A DNA stretch of 64,000 bases. It comes from Chitinophaga hostae. Lineage in GTDB: Bacteria > Bacteroidota > Bacteroidia > Chitinophagales > Chitinophagaceae. Shown in pieces: positions 58,248 to 64,000 of this stretch. Where the stretch lies: contig NZ_JAGTXB010000008.1 in the NCBI RefSeq assembly GCF_018224885.1, forward strand, positions 186,001-250,000, in the 5' to 3' direction. The notes under the pieces are model-generated. The model searched no databases and was not told the origin of the DNA. It was given only the letters and a program-made list of their open reading frames with translations. The stretch's first letter is position 1. Each line of letters opens with the position of its first letter. A program made the position numbers and the translations under genes.

Positions 58248-59639
58248 ATGCGCGCTGATCATCCCGGGCTACCGGTTACCGTGGCATATGCCAATACACC
58301 GGCTGCAGATAAAACTTTTATCTCCCTGGTAAGCTTTGTTGCTGCGTTGGGAGGATTGCTGTTTGGCTTCGACACGGCCATTATTTCGGGAACGATTCCT
58401 TATATCAGCAGTTATTTCCAACTCAATGAATACATGCTGGGCTGGTCGGTTAGTTCTATTCTTATCGGGTGTGCATTGGGCGCTATGCTTGCAGGTATCA
58501 TGGCCGACAGGTATGGCCGGCGTATCAGTCTGATGATTTGCGCTGTACTATTTGCCGTTTCCGGTATCGGCGCCGGCTTGTCGGACCAGCTGTACCTGTT
58601 CATCATTTTCCGCCTGACAGGCGGACTTGGCGTAGGTGCGGCGGCCATGGTATCGCCCATGTATATCGCAGAAATAGCGCCACCCAAATGGCGGGGCCGC
58701 CTGGTGGCATTTTACCAGATGGCTATTGTAATAGGTATCCTGCTGGCTTATTTTTCCAATTACCTGTTTGATGGATTGGGGGTTAACAACTGGCGATGGA
58801 TGTTTGCCTCCCAGGCGGCACCGTCCCTCCTATTTTTACTGTTACTGCTGGCCGTACCCGAAACTCCCCGCTGGTTAATCATGAAAGGAAGAAAAGGAGA
58901 AGCAGAAAAAATATTAAAAAAAATTTCAGGTAATATACCGGTAGAAAAAGCCGTCGGCGAAATTGAAGAAAGCTTTCAACATGCGGATAAGGTATCGATA
59001 AAGCAACTGTTTAGTAAAACATATCTGCCGGTACTGGTGATAGGGATCATGGTGGCCATATTTCAGCAGGTAACCGGCATCAACTCCATTATCTACTATG
59101 CACCGGTTATTTTTAAAGAAACGGGGCTTGACAGCTCCTCTTCACTGATGCAAACCATTATTATCGGTGCAGTGAATGTAGTGGCCACCTTCGGCGCCAT
59201 TTTGCTGGTAGATATTATCGGCCGGAAGAAATTATTGCTGACCGGCTGCGTGCTGATGGGTGTTTCACTGGTAGCCGTGGGTTTTTGTTTTCATTATAAA
59301 TATTTCGATAACTATATCGTGCTCATTTTTATGTTGCTCTATGTTGCGGCCTTTGGTTGTACCCTGGGAGCAGTAGTGTGGGTATATCTCTCTGAAATAT
59401 TTCCCAACCGGGTCCGGAGTCTTGCCCTATCCATAGCTACACTGGCTTTATGGCTGGCAGATTTTGCGGTAACGCTTACCTTCCCGGTGATGACCAAACA
59501 AATGGGAACTGCCAGCACCATGTTTGTGTATGCAATATTTTGTGCGGCAGCCTTTTTGTATATGCTGCTGAAAGTAAAAGAGACCAAGGGAAAATCCCTG
59601 GAAGAAATTGAATCTTTATTCATTGCCGAAATAAAATAA
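58248..59639 (+). CDS. MFS sugar porter
   Basis: The 463-residue protein has 12 membrane segments and the sugar-porter signatures: ALGGLLFGFDTAIISG (about 33-48), ADRYGRRIS (86-94), VSPMYIAEIAPPKWRGRLVA, PETPRWLIMKGR (about 203-214), and IFQQVTGINSIIYYAPVIF. The C-terminal SEIFPNRVRSLAL and KETKGKSLEEIE motifs complete the XylE/GLUT-type pattern. It would import a monosaccharide with protons. First gene of the operon, 14 nt before the GH38-type gene. Confidence 0.94.
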   Translation: MRADHPGLPVTVAYANTPAADKTFISLVSFVAALGGLLFGFDTAIISGTIPYISSYFQLNEYMLGWSVSSILIGCALGAMLAGIMADRYGRRISLMICAVLFAVSGIGAGLSDQLYLFIIFRLTGGLGVGAAAMVSPMYIAEIAPPKWRGRLVAFYQMAIVIGILLAYFSNYLFDGLGVNNWRWMFASQAAPSLLFLLLLLAVPETPRWLIMKGRKGEAEKILKKISGNIPVEKAVGEIEESFQHADKVSIKQLFSKTYLPVLVIGIMVAIFQQVTGINSIIYYAPVIFKETGLDSSSSLMQTIIIGAVNVVATFGAILLVDIIGRKKLLLTGCVLMGVSLVAVGFCFHYKYFDNYIVLIFMLLYVAAFGCTLGAVVWVYLSEIFPNRVRSLALSIATLALWLADFAVTLTFPVMTKQMGTASTMFVYAIFCAAAFLYMLLKVKETKGKSLEEIESLFIAEIK

Positions 59640-59653
59640 AATCAGGCCACGTT

Positions 59654-62383
59654 ATGAAAATACTCAAACTGATCCCGCTGTTAGCTTTCCCTGTTGTATT
59701 AAAAGCGCAGATCGCTGCCGTTGATGCAGGAAAGGGCACAGCAAATAATACTGTTACAGATATTGTGGTAGCCTTTAAAATGCATGTTGACATAGGGTAT
59801 ACAGACTGGGCAGAAGCAGTGCTGCAGAAATACGCAGGTCCCATGCTGGAAAAAACTTTAAACTCAATTGACCAAACCGCTTCATTGCCTAAGAGCGAAC
59901 AATTTGTATGGACGATTCCCGCATGGCCTTTACAATACATGCTGGATAATTGTACTCCCCAGAATAAAGTACGGCTGGAAAAAGCCATTAAAGAAAAACG
60001 CATCATCCCGCACGCGTTGCCTTTTACGGTGGAAACCGAGTCAAGCGACATGGAAAATCTCACGCGGGGGCTGTCATTTGCAGATAATATCAACCGCAGG
60101 TTCGGCTTAGCGCCCGCCCGTGATGCCAAGTTCACCGATGTGCCAGAGCATTCGTGGGTGATTCCCACTTTGTTAAAAAACGCGGGGGTGGACATGCTGC
60201 ATATTGGTTGTAATCCCGGTTCATCCTCGCCCGATGTACCCACCTTATTCTGGTGGCAAGGGCCAGATGGATCAAAGCTGCTAACCTTCTATTGGGCGCA
60301 GTATTATGGGTCCGGAATTTTACCTCCAAAAAACTGGCCGCACAAAACATGGCTGGCAATGATTCATACGCACGAAAACACCGGTGCGCCCGATCCAAAA
60401 GATGTAGCAGCCTTAATAAAAGAAGCAAAAGAGAAAATGCCCAATGTGCGTATACACATCGGGAGAATCTCGGACTTCTATGATTTGCTGATGAAGGAAC
60501 ATCCAACATTACCGGTTATAAAAGGTGATATGCCCGATACATGGATCCATGGCTTTATGTCGATGCCGGAAGAAGTGAAAACAAATAAAGTTTTCCAACG
60601 TGAAGCCTATGTGGCAGAACAACTGAATACCCATATGAATTTATGGAAAGGTAAAGATGTTTCTATTGACCGGTATATAGATAAAGCGGCAGAAAATATG
60701 CTGCTGTTTGATGAGCATACCTTTGGCGGAGCCATTTCACACGGGCATCAGCTGTTCTGGAAATATGATGATGAATTTAAAATTAATAAGGCCGCCGGCA
60801 ATTATTATTTCCTGGAAAAATCCTGGGAAGAAAAATCGGCCTATACAAAAGTGGCAGAAAAAACTGTGTGGCCATTAAAACGGAACCTTCTTTTTGAATT
60901 AGTAAAATCCGTACAGGATAAATCACCACACGTTACCGTTTACAACTCTCTGCCATGGGCAAGAAGCGGGCGCGTAACACTGTTTCAGAGCTATTATGAA
61001 AATCCGTCACATCCGGTACCTCCTATTACTGCGCTGAAGGATATTGAAACAGGAAAGATCATACCGGTACACCAGGATCATAACCTGCTTACTTTTGATG
61101 CCAACGACATTCCTGCCGGCGGATATAAGACCTTTGTTGTTTCAGCCGGGACCAGCGACAACTCTTCCACGCTTTCCGCCAACGAAGAGAACAGGATCAT
61201 TGAGAATAAGTATTTTAAACTAGTCCTGAATGCTGCTACCGGAACATTGCAATCCGTCTTTGATAAGCAAAACAACCGTGAACTGGTAAATGCTCACAGC
61301 CAATACGCTTTCGGCGAATATGTTTATGAGCAACTCGGACAGGAAAACATAACTTCTTACAACAAAAATTATATAAAGCCTGGAAACGAAGACTGGGCGG
61401 GTCAGGAGTTTATCAGGTTAAAAGACCAGGTAACGAATCAACAGCGTGTAAGGTTTACCGGGAAATGCGATAAAATAGACTGGCTCAAAAATAAAAGTAT
61501 GATACGTGCCACGGCCATGTGCCAGCTAAACGACAGCAGCGCACAACGATACCTGGTTAGTTATACGCTTTACGAGAACCAACCTTATATAGAAATAACA
61601 GTTGGGTTGGATGGAAAGAAACCTGTAGCCAACCCGGAGGTGGGTTGGATAGCTTTTCCTTTTGCCTTAAACCAACCGGAGTACCGGTTATTGCGCACCG
61701 GTGGCATTGTAGACCCTCAGAAAGACCTGGTGAACAACACCAATCACGACTTTTATTTCCTCAACACGGCCATGGCCATGTACGATAAAGATGGTGGCAT
61801 TGGGTTGAATTGTCCGCATACACCAGGCGTAAGTATTGACCAACCGGGGATAGGTGTTTATTCCAGAACAAAAACACTTTCAACGGGCACCGTTTTTTCC
61901 AACCTGTACAACAATGTTTGGGGTACAAATTTTACAGAATGGGTGGAGGGATCGCATGCCGCTAAATTCTACATCTGGAGTTATAAAAACTACGATGCGG
62001 AGTCTTCCTTCATTACCCCTGCCGAAGAAACCCGTACGCCGTTGAGTGCGGCCTTTTATGCACCCACTGGCCTTTCGTTTGCCAATAACTATGAAACCCG
62101 CGGCGAGCTGCCTAACACGCAGGGCGGGCTTACACTTGACCGCAAGGGTATTTTAGTTACTTCATTCAACAAAAGAGGAGCTGAGGCAACGATTCGTTTT
62201 TGGGAAGAAGCAGGTCGTTCAGGAAAATGCAGGGTAACACTTCCAAAGCATGCTTCATTCAAAAAAGCCTACCTGTGCAACCTACGGGGAGAACAGCTGG
62301 ATAAAAACGGGATCGTCATTTCAAACAATTCCTTTGCATTTGACATCGGTGCTAACCAACCCAGGACCTTTATCCTGAGATAG
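59654..62383 (+). CDS. Secreted GH38-superfamily glycoside hydrolase-like protein (DUF5054 type)
   Basis: The 909-residue protein has a signal peptide (1-19, ending in VVLKAQ). Residues about 36-330 resemble the GH38 (alpha-mannosidase) catalytic barrel: MHVDIGYTDW contains the HxD metal pair (His44, Asp46), and a later histidine cluster lies in DEHTFGGAISHGHQLFW. The canonical GH38 nucleophile segment is not apparent at the expected place, where CNPGSSSPDVPTLFWWQGPD is found; catalysis may differ. The C-terminal 450 residues are beta-rich as in family 38 enzymes. It probably acts on an alpha-linked sugar, feeding the porter upstream. The DUF5054 label is from memory. Confidence 0.75.
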   Translation: MKILKLIPLLAFPVVLKAQIAAVDAGKGTANNTVTDIVVAFKMHVDIGYTDWAEAVLQKYAGPMLEKTLNSIDQTASLPKSEQFVWTIPAWPLQYMLDNCTPQNKVRLEKAIKEKRIIPHALPFTVETESSDMENLTRGLSFADNINRRFGLAPARDAKFTDVPEHSWVIPTLLKNAGVDMLHIGCNPGSSSPDVPTLFWWQGPDGSKLLTFYWAQYYGSGILPPKNWPHKTWLAMIHTHENTGAPDPKDVAALIKEAKEKMPNVRIHIGRISDFYDLLMKEHPTLPVIKGDMPDTWIHGFMSMPEEVKTNKVFQREAYVAEQLNTHMNLWKGKDVSIDRYIDKAAENMLLFDEHTFGGAISHGHQLFWKYDDEFKINKAAGNYYFLEKSWEEKSAYTKVAEKTVWPLKRNLLFELVKSVQDKSPHVTVYNSLPWARSGRVTLFQSYYENPSHPVPPITALKDIETGKIIPVHQDHNLLTFDANDIPAGGYKTFVVSAGTSDNSSTLSANEENRIIENKYFKLVLNAATGTLQSVFDKQNNRELVNAHSQYAFGEYVYEQLGQENITSYNKNYIKPGNEDWAGQEFIRLKDQVTNQQRVRFTGKCDKIDWLKNKSMIRATAMCQLNDSSAQRYLVSYTLYENQPYIEITVGLDGKKPVANPEVGWIAFPFALNQPEYRLLRTGGIVDPQKDLVNNTNHDFYFLNTAMAMYDKDGGIGLNCPHTPGVSIDQPGIGVYSRTKTLSTGTVFSNLYNNVWGTNFTEWVEGSHAAKFYIWSYKNYDAESSFITPAEETRTPLSAAFYAPTGLSFANNYETRGELPNTQGGLTLDRKGILVTSFNKRGAEATIRFWEEAGRSGKCRVTLPKHASFKKAYLCNLRGEQLDKNGIVISNNSFAFDIGANQPRTFILR

Positions 62384-62464
62384 CGGGTTTAGTATACCTG
62401 GCGTAAAAAAGATCTGAAAGAAAGGCTATGGAAGATTTCATACTCATTGCTCAAACAACCGCTC

Positions 62465-63337
62465 ATGACTAAAGAACAAGCTTACGTGAAGCCGGAAGGC
62501 ATTACCCCGGAAAATATTGCTTTCTATAAAGTATATGGTTACCTGGTGGCGCCGCAGTTATTAAATACGCATGAAATTGATGAACTGAAAAAAGAAACTG
62601 CCGCCATTTTCCGTGGTCAGAGAGGGCATGTGGATGGTTTGCTGCCGGTAGCTGCTGCCGAAAGCGATGCGGATGTACTGAAGAAATACGTGGCTATTCA
62701 TTTCCCTCATAAAATTTCCCCACTGGTTCATCAGTATTTGTTTCATCCCAAAATTGTGGAGGTGCTGACCAATGCGGTTAGCCCGAATGTAAAGTGCATG
62801 CAGTCGATGCTGTTTGTAAAAGGTCCTGGCAAAGCGGGTCAGGCCTGGCACCAGGATGAGTTTTATATTCCCACAAGAGATCAATCGCTGATTGGCGTGT
62901 GGATTGCAATCGACGATGCCACCATTGAGAATGGCTGTCTGTGGATCATTCCCGGCCGCCCCGGTTACATGATGCCCAGGGTAAAAAATGACAATACCGA
63001 ATATGCGGATGTGGATACCATTGATGTATCCGGATGTAAAGAAGAGATGATACCGGTGGAAGTAGCCAAAGGTTCGGTAGTATTTTTCAACGGTTATACC
63101 TTACACAGCTCCCGCCGGAATAAAACAACCGACTGTTTCCGAACAGCGTTGGTGAATCATTATATGAGTGCGGAGTCGATGCTTCCCTGGGATCAGGATG
63201 GAAAGTTACCTGCCACTGAAGACCTCAGGGATATTGTTATGATAGCAGGTGAAGATCCCTATGGGTGGAAAGGAACGATAACAGCCAACCAGCCGTATCT
63301 TCGCCCGGAGGTATTACAAATCAAAACCAATTTATAA
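62465..63337 (+). CDS. Phytanoyl-CoA dioxygenase (PhyH)-family Fe(II)/2-oxoglutarate oxygenase
   Basis: The 290-residue protein has the double-stranded beta-helix iron-binding triad: HQD in GQAWHQDEFYIP (His129, Asp131) and His214 in FFNGYTLHSSRRN, followed by Arg226 for 2-oxoglutarate. SLIGVWIAIDDATIENGCLW (141-160) is the conserved core. It has no signal peptide. Family members in Bacteroidota sugar operons are probably small-molecule hydroxylases, possibly of a sugar or cyclitol, but the substrate cannot be inferred. The start is ATG 62465; a longer frame begins at TTG 62447. It lies 81 nt after the hydrolase gene and 3 nt before the next gene. Confidence 0.9.
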   Translation: MTKEQAYVKPEGITPENIAFYKVYGYLVAPQLLNTHEIDELKKETAAIFRGQRGHVDGLLPVAAAESDADVLKKYVAIHFPHKISPLVHQYLFHPKIVEVLTNAVSPNVKCMQSMLFVKGPGKAGQAWHQDEFYIPTRDQSLIGVWIAIDDATIENGCLWIIPGRPGYMMPRVKNDNTEYADVDTIDVSGCKEEMIPVEVAKGSVVFFNGYTLHSSRRNKTTDCFRTALVNHYMSAESMLPWDQDGKLPATEDLRDIVMIAGEDPYGWKGTITANQPYLRPEVLQIKTNL

Positions 63338-63340
63338 TCT

Positions 63341-64000
63341 ATGGCAGTTAGTTTTTATTGTCCACGTTGGGGAAGCGAACAGTTAAGCTGGGAAACCTTT
63401 TGTGAGCGGGTAAGTGGCGAAGGGTATAACGGCTTTGAAGCAGGTATCGCCAATAGCGCTACAGAACAGGAACTGCATGAAATATGGAATACCGCGGAGC
63501 GGTACAGGTTACAGGTGATAGCCCAGTTCTACGATAGCGCTACACCTGATTTCCCGAAGCATTTTGATGTGTACAGCGCCTGGCTGGAAAAAATAAAAGC
63601 CTATCCCTGTGTAAAAATTGATTCTCAAACGGGCCGGGATATTTTCAGTTTCGAACAAAACCATTCGCTGGTGAAAGCAGCGCTGGCATTTACTGCCGCT
63701 TCGGGCGTGCCCGTTATGCACGAAACCCACCGGCATAAGTGCTTATTTGCGGCGCATGTAGCAAAAGAATATCTTCAGAAAATTCCGGAATTACAAATCA
63801 CGCTCGATGCTTCGCATTGGGTTTGCGTAGGCGAATCCTTCCTGGACGACCAACCTGAGGCGATGCAGCTGGCTATTGAACGTGCAGCACATATTCATGC
63901 CAGGGTGGGTTATACGGAAGGGCCGCAAATACCTGATCCCCGTATACCTGAATGGCAGCAGGCCGTGGAAGCACATATTGCCTGGTGGGATAAAATAGTG
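63341..64000 (+). CDS. Sugar phosphate isomerase/epimerase (xylose isomerase-like TIM barrel), partial
   Basis: Reading from ATG 63341, 220 codons are open to the window end. The protein starts MAVSFYCPRWGSEQLSWETF and shows TIM-barrel features of the AP-endonuclease-2/xylose-isomerase family: EGYNGFEAGI (32-41), VIAQFYD, VKIDSQTGRDIF, GVPVMHETHRHK (metal-ligand His/Glu), and ELQITLDASHWVCVGE. It begins 3 nt after the PhyH stop, so it is co-transcribed. It likely isomerises or epimerises the imported sugar, or a 2-keto/inosose derivative. The C-terminal part is missing. Confidence 0.85.
   Translation, partial: MAVSFYCPRWGSEQLSWETFCERVSGEGYNGFEAGIANSATEQELHEIWNTAERYRLQVIAQFYDSATPDFPKHFDVYSAWLEKIKAYPCVKIDSQTGRDIFSFEQNHSLVKAALAFTAASGVPVMHETHRHKCLFAAHVAKEYLQKIPELQITLDASHWVCVGESFLDDQPEAMQLAIERAAHIHARVGYTEGPQIPDPRIPEWQQAVEAHIAWWDKIV

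Noticed and set aside
1..64000. Transposases, integrases, tRNA or rRNA genes
   Set aside because: None was recognised on either strand; the repeats found have no linked transposase in this window.

Overview
The window looks like a chromosomal segment of a Bacteroidota bacterium, most likely a soil or plant-associated Chitinophagaceae member (Chitinophaga-like). The case rests on two SusC/SusD pairs each preceded by an ECF sigma factor and a FecR anti-sigma factor, several lipoproteins with early cysteines, TAnnTTTG-type -7 promoter elements, a GLPGLI-like protein beside a large outer-membrane barrel, a Nudix-fold arabinose regulator, and few Shine-Dalgarno sequences. No rRNA, tRNA, CRISPR array, insertion sequence or prophage was seen. 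The species call is inference.

Layout. 1-1.9 kb: the N-terminal part of a serine hydrolase, then a small membrane protein divergent from an ECF sigma factor and a second membrane protein, separated by a strikingly symmetric promoter. 2-5 kb: lipoprotein aldose 1-epimerase and a divergent TetR/FAD-monooxygenase pair. 5.1-15.3 kb: an L-arabinose locus on the minus strand with two secreted GH51 arabinofuranosidases, araB-araD-araA, a sodium/solute symporter and an AraR-type regulator. 15.5-20.5 kb: housekeeping and regulatory genes (peptidase E, TetR, SDR plus AraC regulator, DEAD-box helicase). 20.8-28.2 kb: polysaccharide-utilisation-type locus 1 (ECF sigma, FecR, SusC, SusD, DUF6528-like lipoprotein). 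28.4-33.2 kb: small lipoprotein, class-C beta-lactamase-fold hydrolase, TonB-dependent siderophore-type receptor. 33.5-39.7 kb: TonB receptor, parallel beta-helix lipoprotein and diheme cytochrome c operon, with a membrane LytTR regulator just upstream. 39.8-43.4 kb: two unknown proteins, Na+/H+ antiporter, ferritin. 43.6-51 kb: locus 2 (ECF sigma, FecR, STN-containing SusC, SusD). 51.4-57.1 kb: histidine kinase and response regulator feeding an outer-membrane barrel and a GLPGLI-like protein. 57.2-64 kb: AraC regulator divergent from a sugar catabolic operon (MFS sugar porter, GH38-superfamily hydrolase, PhyH-family dioxygenase, TIM-barrel sugar isomerase/epimerase, the last cut by the window end).

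The most unusual signal is non-coding. At least four gaps contain long inverted repeats whose arms are short-period arrays: GATT-like words at exact 9-nt steps (near 7.9, 20.6, 28.9 and 33.3 kb, plus a single arm at 43.5 kb). Two more gaps (9.7 and 38.6 kb) hold the same design with 7-nt steps and different words. Arms are identical over 64 and 71 nt within two loci although the loci differ from one another, which suggests a mechanism that keeps arms matched. Other leads are a mirrored ECF promoter at 0.9 kb and a 14-nt site shared by the two-component operon and its neighbouring barrel operon.
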